DNA of 6,043 bases from Gammaproteobacteria bacterium (GCA_024206355.1 JAAGZM010000576.1:1-6043); one strand, 5' to 3'. Counted from the first letter of the stretch, positions 1-5,945 are shown. Notes: a model not told the origin generated them from the letters alone. Program-made: numbers and translations.

Positions 1-91
1 TAGCTCACCGTAAATTATGAACAGATCAGACCATTGATTAGGTATGTTGTAGAAAAAGTATACAGCAGATATTGTTAACTTATAAGGTGAT

Positions 92-114
92 AAGCTACCC
101 CAAAAGGGGTGGTT
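92..114. other. Small GC hairpin in the left non-coding flank
   Basis: ACCCC and GGGGT arms flank an AAAA loop (97-110), and G-T wobbles extend the stem outward to about 93-114. A T5 stretch follows only about 10 bases later on the plus strand, so as an intrinsic terminator it is weak. No gene can be supported in 1-184: all plus frames stop early (for example at 1-3, 11-13 and 18-20), and no start with a ribosome binding site is visible on the minus strand. It could belong to the 3' region of a gene ending just left of the window. Confidence 0.3.
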
Positions 115-154
115 ACACTGAGATTTTTATAGCTTGAAATTGAGGGGGGAAATA

Positions 155-186
155 GCCTTGGAATCATGATTCCAAGGCAGTTTTTT
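155..186 (+). terminator. Perfect 24-bp palindrome with T-run, probable intrinsic terminator
   Basis: Positions 155-178 are a perfect palindrome that folds into a 10-bp stem (GCCTTGGAAT with ATTCCAAGGC) and a CATG loop. On the plus strand AG and then TTTTTT follow directly, which is the arrangement of a Rho-independent terminator for rightward transcription. The minus-strand gene ends inside the same A/T tract at 185-187. For that leftward transcript the hairpin is followed only by TATTTCCC, so termination in that direction would be weaker. It is probably a shared, mainly plus-oriented terminator, although no plus-strand gene is visible in the window to be served by it. Confidence 0.6.
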
Positions 187-1378
187 ATAGAGCTGCAGGG
201 ACTATATTCCGATGCTCTAAATTGATGAAAGGAAGCTTACAGATATTACAATTAATAGCCGTATCATTATTTAGTACATAGACATCTTCACAATTAACAT
301 ATGCAATTTTTAATGAAGCAAGTCCTATCCATTGTTGTTTGCTAGCATTCCAAACAAGGGAGGGTAGTGTACCAACCTGAATTTGCTCTCCATCAATATT
401 AGCAAATAGTGCCTGGCCTTCTTCTATTAAACACTGTTCATTAATATGAAAACCTTTCATTCTAAAACGAGGGCCATTAGCTTTTTGTTCAGCCAATGCA
501 TTTTTACCAACAAAGTTTACATCACGATCGAGTTTTACATTCCATCCTAATGTCAGTTCATAGGGTGTCCGTTCTTTTTCAATATCAGTAAACTCACCAG
601 CTGTATCCCATCCTGGAACGATCATACCTGCTTCAATACGGCATATTTGTAAAGCTGTTAATGCGTAACCGGGAATCTTAAATGCTAGTTTCTCTTCGGC
701 TTTTGCAAAAGCTTCTGTAACAGCCTCAATAGCTTCTGGAGCGAACCAAATCTCGTAACCTAGATCACCAGTAAAGCCAACTCGACCTACTAGAATTTTA
801 TAATCATCTAGTTCGAAGTATTTCAATGCAAATGGTTTTAAATTTTCAATTCCAGAGAAACCAAATTCATTTAAAACAGCACATGATTTCGGTCCTTGAA
901 TTGCAAGACCTGCTGAGTCAGCAGTTTCATCAGTGATTGATAAATCGGCAAAGTCATTTATTGATGCAAAATGCTCATCATGATCTACTTCAGAAATCAG
1001 AAATAAATAATCATTCTCTGAGTAACGGTAGACAATTCCATCATCAATCATCATACCTTGATCATTACAAATAAGACCGTAAGATGAATGCATCAACGGC
1101 ATGCTGCTCATGGGAGATGTTAGCAGTTTGTCGAGAAAAGCACCTGCATCAGTGCCACGCAGACGATACTTCTTCATCGGTGATGCATCAAATATTGCAC
1201 AGCTATTTCGGATTGATTTGTATTCTGCTTCAGCATCTTGGTAATGCATAGGAAGGCAGTAACCATTCCATATATCGTAATCTTCTGGATTGGTAGTCGC
1301 TATATACTCATCGAAATTAAAATTTGAGTGGCGAGATACCAAGTCACAAAGTACACTTTTTTTAATCGTATTAGTCAT
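185..1378 (-). CDS. GcvT-like aminomethyltransferase family protein (folate-dependent one-carbon transferase)
   Basis: The 397-residue cytoplasmic protein has the GcvT/DmdA fold family layout. Seen in the sequence: a YGLICNDQGMMIDDG segment (100-114) that matches the T-protein 'GGxxDD' region holding the catalytic Asp (here D112/D113); LAIQGPKS (158-165); GRVGFTGDLGYEI (198-210), the family's 'R-x-GYTGExGFEI' motif; RIEAGMIVPGWD (247-258), equivalent to the 'LRLEAG' segment; and FVGKNAL (289-295) leading into a C-terminal barrel with VGTLPSLVW (335-343). The family moves a one-carbon group from an amine, sulfonium or methoxy donor to tetrahydrofolate. Known members include glycine-cleavage T-protein, DMSP demethylase DmdA, LigM-type O-demethylases and the folate domains of sarcosine and dimethylglycine dehydrogenases. 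The ATG at 1376-1378 is preceded by AGGAA at 1384-1388. The gene sits 17 bp after the oxidoreductase, surely in one operon. It is unlikely to be housekeeping GcvT, because no gcvH or gcvP is adjacent and the N-terminus is extended. The substrate is unknown. Confidence 0.85.
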   Translation of the reverse strand: MTNTIKKSVLCDLVSRHSNFNFDEYIATTNPEDYDIWNGYCLPMHYQDAEAEYKSIRNSCAIFDASPMKKYRLRGTDAGAFLDKLLTSPMSSMPLMHSSYGLICNDQGMMIDDGIVYRYSENDYLFLISEVDHDEHFASINDFADLSITDETADSAGLAIQGPKSCAVLNEFGFSGIENLKPFALKYFELDDYKILVGRVGFTGDLGYEIWFAPEAIEAVTEAFAKAEEKLAFKIPGYALTALQICRIEAGMIVPGWDTAGEFTDIEKERTPYELTLGWNVKLDRDVNFVGKNALAEQKANGPRFRMKGFHINEQCLIEEGQALFANIDGEQIQVGTLPSLVWNASKQQWIGLASLKIAYVNCEDVYVLNNDTAINCNICKLPFINLEHRNIVPAAL

Positions 1379-1395
1379 GTCTATTCCTATAGCAG

Positions 1396-3021
1396 TTAAG
1401 CTAGTCTATTTTTTTTAAGATCTTTAATCATTTCTCGTGCGGCATTATGTCCGGGACAACCAGAAACTCCGCCACCTGGGTGTGCACCTGAACCACATAA
1501 AAATAAATTGCTAACTGGCATACGGTAATCAGCGTAACCAGAAGTAGGGCGCATGCTATACATTTGATCAAAGGCTAAAACTCCGTGGAAAATATCGCCT
1601 CCGATCAATCCAAATTCTCGCTCTAAATCTAGCGGTGATTTAATTTGTCGTCCGACAATTGAATCTTTAAAATTTGGAGCAAATTGGGTGACATAATCAA
1701 TAATGCTATCAGCTACTTCTTCACGAATATCATCCCAAGTTTGTCCGTCCGGTAAATTAGGATTGTAGTGTTGGCTGAATAGGCTCATCACATGTTGGCC
1801 TTCTGGTGCTAGAGTGTCATCTAATGTGCTTGGAATATATATTTCAAGTGAAGGCTTTTTTGACCAACCACTTTGATGAGCATCGTTAAAGGCACGTTCA
1901 TAATGCATCATACTAGGACTTAAACTCACCATGCCTTTGACCATCGCCATTCGCTTTTCTTCTGTTAGATCAGCAAGACATGAAAATTCCGGCAATTCTT
2001 TTAACGCAACATTCATGCGAAAGGTACCACTAATACAGCGATAATTATTCATTCTTCGCAAAAATTCAGGTTCTAAGTGTTCTGCAGCGACTAATTTATT
2101 GAATAATAGCTTGGGATTTGTATTAGAAGCAATGGCCCGAGCAAAGAATTTGCGCCCATCGCTGAGTTCAACACCACGAGCCACGCCTTTGTCGATAATA
2201 ACTTGCTTTACTGGAGCACTAACTTCGATATCTGCTCCAAAAGCTTCAGCAGATTTAGCCATTGCTTGGGTGATTGAGCCCATGCCTCCTTTGGCATGTC
2301 CCCATGCGCCTTTTTCACCATTCACTTCACCAAAATAGTGATGAAGCAATACGTAGGCTGTTCCAGGGGCAAAAGGGCTTGCCATGGTACCAATAAATGA
2401 GGTTGAGCTTAAGGATGCTTTGAGTATGTCACTTTCAAGCCATTCATCAAGAAATTCTGAAACCGACATTACCATCATCTTTGCAAAATAATGTTGAGTA
2501 TCGGTATCAAGCTTACGCATTCTGTTACCAACTTTTGCAAGTCTAAGGATATCGATTAGACCTCCGCCAATATTAGCAGGAGTTTCTAAGACGATATCTC
2601 TGACAACATCTGCACAACGTTCTAAGATTTCGTGCAGTTCTACCCAATTGTCATAGTCGCCAGGAGCTAGAGCTTCAATCTGCCTTCTTGTATCTTCTTC
2701 GTCCCCAGAAATCATTAAAGCTCCACCGTTTTCATCGGGGACGAGTAAATTGTCCTCATCGGTGGACATGATTTCGAGACCGTACTTGTTCAATTCAAGA
2801 TCATTAATAATTTTTGGGTTTAATAGACCAACCACATATGAACAGACCGAGTTTCGAAAGCCGGGGTGGAATTCCTCTGTAATAGCAGCACCACCGACAA
2901 CATCTCTTTGCTCAAGAACTTTAACTGAATAACCTGCTCTGGCTAAATAGCCCGCTGTTGTCAATCCATTATGTCCAGCACCGATTATTATAACGTCGTA
3001 ATCTGTATGTGGTTTTGCCAT
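1396..3021 (-). CDS. PYROXD2/phytoene-desaturase-like FAD-dependent oxidoreductase
   Basis: This 541-residue flavoprotein belongs to the CrtI/PYROXD2 branch of the amine-oxidase superfamily and is full length for it. Seen in the sequence: an N-terminal Rossmann dinucleotide fold with GAGHNG (14-19) and the ribose-binding acid E37 (KVLEQRDVVGGAA, 34-46); the TEEFHPGFRNS segment (48-58) typical of PYROXD2-like proteins; GGMGSITQAMA (245-255); and a C-terminal FAD-closing motif NLFLCGSGAHPGGG (505-518) continuing through SGCPGHNAARE. There is no signal peptide. Relatives oxidise or desaturate C-C or C-N bonds. The 'phytoene dehydrogenase' name should not be read as carotenoid synthesis here, because no crt genes are nearby. 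The ATG at 3019-3021 has AGAGG (3027-3031) five bases upstream. It is the first gene of the operon with the GcvT-like gene. FAD amine oxidation followed by folate capture is the chemistry of sarcosine and dimethylglycine dehydrogenases, so a joint role is a reasonable inference. The real substrate is unknown. Confidence 0.88.
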   Translation of the reverse strand: MAKPHTDYDVIIIGAGHNGLTTAGYLARAGYSVKVLEQRDVVGGAAITEEFHPGFRNSVCSYVVGLLNPKIINDLELNKYGLEIMSTDEDNLLVPDENGGALMISGDEEDTRRQIEALAPGDYDNWVELHEILERCADVVRDIVLETPANIGGGLIDILRLAKVGNRMRKLDTDTQHYFAKMMVMSVSEFLDEWLESDILKASLSSTSFIGTMASPFAPGTAYVLLHHYFGEVNGEKGAWGHAKGGMGSITQAMAKSAEAFGADIEVSAPVKQVIIDKGVARGVELSDGRKFFARAIASNTNPKLLFNKLVAAEHLEPEFLRRMNNYRCISGTFRMNVALKELPEFSCLADLTEEKRMAMVKGMVSLSPSMMHYERAFNDAHQSGWSKKPSLEIYIPSTLDDTLAPEGQHVMSLFSQHYNPNLPDGQTWDDIREEVADSIIDYVTQFAPNFKDSIVGRQIKSPLDLEREFGLIGGDIFHGVLAFDQMYSMRPTSGYADYRMPVSNLFLCGSGAHPGGGVSGCPGHNAAREMIKDLKKNRLA

Positions 3022-3027
3022 GACTAC
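3022..3027 (-). other. Leader and ribosome binding site area of the oxidoreductase gene
   Basis: On the minus strand AGAGG (3031 to 3027) stands five bases before the ATG at 3021. The site supports that start and agrees with the family, whose Rossmann motif begins about ten residues in. Confidence 0.6.
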
Positions 3028-3052
3028 CTCTAAAAATGAAAATTTGATGATG

Positions 3053-3058
3053 AGTATA
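3053..3058 (-). promoter_or_regulatory. Candidate -10 element for the oxidoreductase/GcvT-like operon
   Basis: The minus strand carries TATACT (5 of 6 to consensus) about 32 bases upstream of the oxidoreductase start codon. The hexamer 17 bases further upstream, GATGTT, is a poor -35. A promoter with a good -10 and a bad -35 fits an activator-dependent promoter, as expected if the adjacent AraC-type protein drives it. The assignment is by eye only. Confidence 0.35.
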
Positions 3059-3070
3059 ACCAGCGAACAG

Positions 3071-3102
3071 AAAAAAACATCCTTGCGTGTACGCAGAAAG
3101 GA
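3071..3102 (-). terminator. Weak intrinsic terminator candidate after the AraC-type regulator
   Basis: Read on the minus strand, an imperfect hairpin spans 3102 to 3080: TCCTT pairs with AAGGA, then GCG with CGC, with a three-base bulge. Two bases later a run of seven T follows (3077 to 3071). It lies about 22 bases past the regulator's stop codon and before the TATACT element, so it could separate the regulator transcript from the operon. The dyad TGCGT-GT-ACGCA at 3084-3095 could instead be an operator half-site pair about 34 bases upstream of the -10. The stem is short and bulged, hence moderate confidence. Confidence 0.35.
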
Positions 3103-3123
3103 ATTTTCGATTTCAGGGGGGGA

Positions 3124-3900
3124 CTATTGGGTTTGTGTAGTGATATTTTTTAAGTATTGGCGTGGGGAAATATCTTGATAGCGTTTAAATATTTTGTAAA
3201 ATACAGAGGAGGAGCTAAATCCTGAGTCATAGGCTAATTCCGTGATGTTTACCTCACTATCTGCTCTTTGATGTAATAACTTGAGAAATGTCTGCAAGCG
3301 ATAGTGGTTAAGAAAGTCAAAGAATTTCATTTGATATTCATGGTTAAGAATTTGTGATAAATGATTACGACGTATATCTAGCATTTCAGCCAGATCCTGC
3401 AATTTCAGTGAAGAGTCTTTGTATGGTTCCTCAACTTCCATAACCTTTTCTAGCTTATTTTTAATGCTATTTATCTGTGCTTGATCAAGCCCAGACTTAG
3501 CATATTTGTCTTTTTCAAACAGATGAGGTTCTAATTGTTCATCTAAATTATAATAGGTTTGGATCATCACAATTTGCTGTTCTTTAAACTTAATAAGTTC
3601 AGCACTTTCCAATTGTTGACTCTCTTTACCGGTATGAATTTTGAGAGATGACTGCAAAAATACTACATCGCCATTGATCACAGGCTCTTCAAGAATTGTA
3701 AAATGAATTTTTCTAGTAGAAAAGGAAAGAATTTCAGAAATATACTGCTCAATTTCTGAACCAAGATATTCCTTATTCAACGCAGTATCTACATAGACAG
3801 CATCATCGCTAAAAAAACTAGCAACAAGCTTAGCGTCTGCCTGATTCCAAGCATCAAAATAATCATAAATTCGCTGTCGTAGTAGTAGTTTGTTTGACAT
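3124..3900 (-). CDS. SnoaL/NTF2-like domain fused to AraC-family transcriptional regulator
   Basis: From the ATG at 3900 the protein has 258 residues. Residues 1 to about 115 look like a SnoaL/NTF2-like alpha+beta cone: an initial helix, then YFDAWNQADAKLVASFFSDD (14-33), where 'W..gD...l...fa.Da' is the family signature, ending in strand-rich sequence. Residues about 157-253 are an AraC/XylS double helix-turn-helix: LKLQDLAEMLDIRRNHLSQI (165-184) and NITELAYDSGFSSSSVFYKI (218-237), then FKRYQDISPRQY, the strongly conserved second-helix and tail motif. NTF2-like pockets commonly bind small hydrophobic or polar ligands, so the N-terminus is a likely sensor. The gene lies directly upstream of, and in line with, the oxidoreductase operon, its probable target. 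Start choice: a TTG at 3936 would add 12 residues but lies inside the palindrome and has no ribosome binding site. The ATG at 3900 also has only a poor one, so the start is uncertain and translation may be weak or altered by the neighbouring mobile unit. Confidence 0.85.
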   Translation of the reverse strand: MSNKLLLRQRIYDYFDAWNQADAKLVASFFSDDAVYVDTALNKEYLGSEIEQYISEILSFSTRKIHFTILEEPVINGDVVFLQSSLKIHTGKESQQLESAELIKFKEQQIVMIQTYYNLDEQLEPHLFEKDKYAKSGLDQAQINSIKNKLEKVMEVEEPYKDSSLKLQDLAEMLDIRRNHLSQILNHEYQMKFFDFLNHYRLQTFLKLLHQRADSEVNITELAYDSGFSSSSVFYKIFKRYQDISPRQYLKNITTQTQ

Positions 3901-3932
3901 AAAAGAAGGATAAACGCTATACCAACCATTGT

Positions 3933-3997
3933 CCAATTACGGGGACAGTTTACTTAATTATATGGCATATAATTAAGTAAACTGTCCCCGTAATTGG
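3933..3997. repeat. 65-bp near-perfect palindrome (two head-to-head repeat units)
   Basis: Arms of 32 bp (3933-3964 and 3966-3997) are exact reverse complements around one unpaired G at 3965. Each arm contains one 25-bp unit, at 3935-3959 (minus orientation) and 3971-3995 (plus orientation). In single-stranded DNA or RNA this would form a very stable hairpin, the kind of structure Y1 transposases recognise. On the minus strand it lies immediately before the AraC-type regulator, so it may enter that gene's leader. Confidence 0.95.
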
Positions 3998-4020
3998 TAG
4001 AGATTGTCTAATTATTCTCC

Positions 4021-4036
4021 TTAACATACATGTTAA
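4021..4036. repeat. Short inverted repeat in the transposase leader
   Basis: TTAACAT and ATGTTAA are perfect 7-bp arms around AC. A second pair, AGAGATT (3999-4005) with AATCTCT (4035-4041), overlaps it and could form a competing stem. The pair lies between the palindrome and the transposase start, so it may be a recognition hairpin or an operator for the transposase gene. Its role is unknown. Confidence 0.5.
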
Positions 4037-4067
4037 TCTCTGCATAAAATTGGATATTAAAGGAAGT

Positions 4068-4073
4068 AAGGAG
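4068..4073 (+). promoter_or_regulatory. Ribosome binding site that decides the transposase start
   Basis: AAGGAG lies six bases before the ATG at 4080. It favours this start over the in-frame TTG at 4050, which would place the ribosome binding site inside the coding sequence and add ten residues unlike the family N-terminus. Confidence 0.8.
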
Positions 4074-4079
4074 AAATAT

Positions 4080-4736
4080 ATGGCCAGGATAGCCAGAGTA
4101 GTTGTGCCTCTATACCCACATCATGTTACTCAACGTGGTAACCGACGTCAGCAGACATTTTTTACAACTAAAGATTACCGAAAATATATTCAATATTTAT
4201 CTAGTGCTAAGGATAAAGCTAAAGTTGAAATATTGGCATATTGTTTAATGCCAAATCATGTTCATTTTGTGGTTGTACCTAAAACACCGCATAGTTTAGC
4301 AAACTTATTTAGTGATGCTCATCGCAGATACACATGCAGAATAAATATCAGACATAAATGGCAAGGTCATCTTTGGCAAGAACGATTTCATTCTTCAGTA
4401 ATGGATGAACAACACCTTCTTGCTACAGTCAGATATATTGAACTCAATCCTGTGCGGGCGGGATTGTGTCAATTACCAGAAAAATGGCCATGGTCAAGTG
4501 TTCATGCTCATCTCAGGAAAAAAGATGATACATTGGTTACTGTGAAACCGATGTTAGAACGAATAAGTAACTGGCGTAAATATTTGAATACAGATAAATC
4601 TTCAGTTGACATTAATACTATTAGATCCAGATTGAGAACAGGACGACCAAGCGGTAACAGTGATTTCATACATTCTATTGAAAAACTAACAGGCCGTAGT
4701 TTAGGAAGACATAAGCCAGGTCCGAAGATAGAATAA
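4080..4736 (+). CDS. REP-associated tyrosine transposase (RAYT, Y1 HUH, IS200/IS605-like)
   Basis: The 218-residue protein is intact and of usual length for the class. Seen in the sequence: the N-terminal family motif HHVTQRGNRRQQTFF (14-28); the HUH metal-binding motif MPNHVHFVV (57-65, histidines 60 and 62); the presumed catalytic tyrosine Y84 in HRRYTCRIN (81-89); and the conserved WQERFHSSVMD (99-109) and RYIELNPVRAGL (118-129) blocks. The basic C-terminus (SRLRTGRPSG and GRHKPGP) probably contacts DNA. Such enzymes cut and join single-stranded DNA through a 5'-phosphotyrosine and are linked to the spread of REP-like hairpins; many are effectively domesticated single-copy genes. The stop codon runs into the first right-hand repeat copy. 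No second transposon gene (TnpB) is present. With the HUH, Y84 and reading frame all intact, it looks functional. Confidence 0.93.
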   Translation: MARIARVVVPLYPHHVTQRGNRRQQTFFTTKDYRKYIQYLSSAKDKAKVEILAYCLMPNHVHFVVVPKTPHSLANLFSDAHRRYTCRINIRHKWQGHLWQERFHSSVMDEQHLLATVRYIELNPVRAGLCQLPEKWPWSSVHAHLRKKDDTLVTVKPMLERISNWRKYLNTDKSSVDINTIRSRLRTGRPSGNSDFIHSIEKLTGRSLGRHKPGPKIE

Positions 4737-4784
4737 TTAAGTAAACTGTCCCCGCAATTAATTAAGTAAACTGTCCCCGTAATT
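4735..4784 (+). repeat. Two tandem 25-bp repeat units
   Basis: Copies at 4735-4759 and 4760-4784 are directly adjacent and in the same orientation as the right arm of the left palindrome. The first differs by one base (C instead of T at 4755). The first copy overlaps the transposase stop codon by two bases; the second ends two bases before the stop codon of the convergent cytochrome gene. Confidence 0.93.
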
Positions 4785-4786
4785 AA

Positions 4787-5911
4787 TTAGTGGCTAGTTT
4801 CTTTCACGTCTTTTGCGTTTAGTTGCAGGTATTTTTGTAAGAAACGGTATTGTTCTTTTGATAAGTGTCTTATGTTTCGCTTCATGTCTTTCATTACACC
4901 AATCCATTGATTTGCCAGGAAGTGATTTGCTGGGACTGCCATATGGCATGAGCCACAGTTTCCACTGTGCAGTTTTTCACCGTACTCCCATAGTTTGGTC
5001 TCATCTTCAATTAGGCCTTGATTACTCACCCATGCTTCATAGCTAACCTTATGCCAAGTTTGTTCCGTATCTTCATCGAACATTGTACTGTGGATAGTTG
5101 ATTTATTACGTGCTGATATATCAAGGGCTACAGAGAATATACGCTTACCTTGTAGTTCATAGATCATTGCATCAACACCATCTTGCTTCCATCCATCAAC
5201 TCGAACTTTAAGCCATTTTCCTTCATTATCAAGTACGGTTAATCTTGTTCCTCCAAGAATTCGACTTTCTCTATTGCCTTCTTTTTTTGGATATCCAATC
5301 ACGGTCTCTAGTGGAAAAACAATACCTGTTTCAATATCTGGATCAGTGCTTGCTGTAATCAATTCATTTTGGATAGCTTTGTAGCCACTTGTCATGTCTG
5401 GCATGGTATGAACCAACCCTTTATGACAATCAATACAGGTTTTTCCGTCATCTAGACCCTTAGACATACGCTTTGCTGAAGAATGACTTTGGAATTTATC
5501 AAATTCAAAACCTTCTTGATTATGGCAGGAACGACACTCTCGACTGTCATGTTCTTTCATGTCTGCCCAAACTCTTTCTGCCATTCTTAAACGAGAAGCT
5601 TCATACTTTTCATCAGTATCAATACTACTAGTAAAATGACCATATACATGACGTAGAGCATCAATCTTGTCGTACAGAGTAGGGCCAAAACCTTCGGTGA
5701 CATGGCATGATGAACATTCTGCTCTAACGCCTGAGGCGCTCGAAAAATGAGCAGATTGTTGATATTCAGCTAAAGGCGCTTCCATCTCATGGCAGGAAAC
5801 ACAAAAGTCAGTTGTTGCCAATGCTGGATGTAGAGCTACTCCTGTCAGAAATATCCCTGCTAAACCCATTACAGCTAAAAGTGTAAGTGCAATCTTTGTA
5901 TTTTTATTCAA
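4787..5911 (-). CDS. torC: TorC/DorC-type membrane-anchored pentahaem cytochrome c
   Basis: The 374-residue protein has a short basic N-terminus (MNKNTK) and an uncleaved signal-anchor helix (about 7-31), then a periplasmic haem domain. It has five CxxCH haem sites: CVSCH 37-41, CSSCH 66-70, CRSCH 126-130, CIDCH 159-163 and CGSCH 319-323. Four N-terminal haems of NapC/NirT type plus one C-terminal haem is the TorC/TorY/DorC arrangement, and the length matches (about 366-390). TorC passes electrons from menaquinol to a periplasmic TMAO or S/N-oxide reductase. The linker between the fourth and fifth haems is the TorC-specific region. Start: a TTG at 5911 has GAGGA (5923-5919) seven bases upstream; the next ATG (residue 15) would cut the anchor, and no earlier start precedes an in-frame stop. 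No reductase (torA) follows, because the RAYT unit occupies that side. TorY/YecK-type function is equally possible. Confidence 0.88.
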   Translation of the reverse strand: MNKNTKIALTLLAVMGLAGIFLTGVALHPALATTDFCVSCHEMEAPLAEYQQSAHFSSASGVRAECSSCHVTEGFGPTLYDKIDALRHVYGHFTSSIDTDEKYEASRLRMAERVWADMKEHDSRECRSCHNQEGFEFDKFQSHSSAKRMSKGLDDGKTCIDCHKGLVHTMPDMTSGYKAIQNELITASTDPDIETGIVFPLETVIGYPKKEGNRESRILGGTRLTVLDNEGKWLKVRVDGWKQDGVDAMIYELQGKRIFSVALDISARNKSTIHSTMFDEDTEQTWHKVSYEAWVSNQGLIEDETKLWEYGEKLHSGNCGSCHMAVPANHFLANQWIGVMKDMKRNIRHLSKEQYRFLQKYLQLNAKDVKETSH

Positions 5912-5918
5912 CCTAGAA

Positions 5919-5923
5919 TCCTC
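5919..5923 (-). promoter_or_regulatory. Ribosome binding site supporting the TTG start of torC
   Basis: On the minus strand GAGGA is separated by seven bases from the TTG at 5911. It supports this unusual start codon, which is needed to keep the complete membrane anchor. Confidence 0.65.
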
Positions 5924-5945
5924 AGTTGGACGCGTTTGAGTGTGT

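Larger units (their letters stand above)
3933..4784 (+). mobile_element. RAYT-type unit: Y1 transposase gene bounded by GGGGACAGTTTAC repeats
   Basis: A single transposase gene is bracketed by four copies of a 25-bp repeat with core AGTAAACTGTCCCCG. Two copies form a head-to-head palindrome on the left and two stand in tandem on the right. All copies are identical except for a T-to-C change at 4755. Y1 HUH transposases of the REP-associated class act on single-stranded DNA with hairpin ends and leave no target duplication, and no flanking duplication is seen here. From memory, closely similar GGGGACAG-containing repeats often flank such genes in gammaproteobacteria; this could not be checked here. 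Outer limits are set by the repeats and could be off by a few bases. Confidence 0.75.

Noticed and set aside
1..78. A 24-codon open stretch on the plus strand ending at 76-78
   Set aside because: It is bounded by an in-frame TAG at 1-3, has no start codon with a ribosome binding site, and is too short to support.
185..1378. Housekeeping glycine cleavage T-protein
   Set aside because: The N-terminal extension, the absence of gcvH/gcvP and the operon with a flavoprotein point to a specialised family member.
2099..2338. Plus-strand open frame of 79 codons
   Set aside because: It lies antisense within the oxidoreductase gene, has no family features, and is explained by codon bias of the real gene.
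2750..2932. Plus-strand open frame of 60 codons
   Set aside because: Antisense to the FAD-binding N-terminus of the oxidoreductase; no ribosome binding site or recognisable motif.
1396..3021. Carotenoid phytoene desaturase
   Set aside because: The similarity is at family level only; there are no carotenoid genes nearby, and the TEEFHPGFRNS region fits PYROXD2-like proteins better.
3933..3997. CRISPR-like or terminator reading of the GGGGACAG repeats
   Set aside because: There are only four copies with no regular spacers, so it is not a CRISPR array. No T-run follows the palindrome on either strand, so it is not a standard intrinsic terminator.
4813..5046. Plus-strand open frame of 77 codons
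   Set aside because: Antisense to the 3' part of the cytochrome gene, whose haem motifs prove the minus strand is coding.
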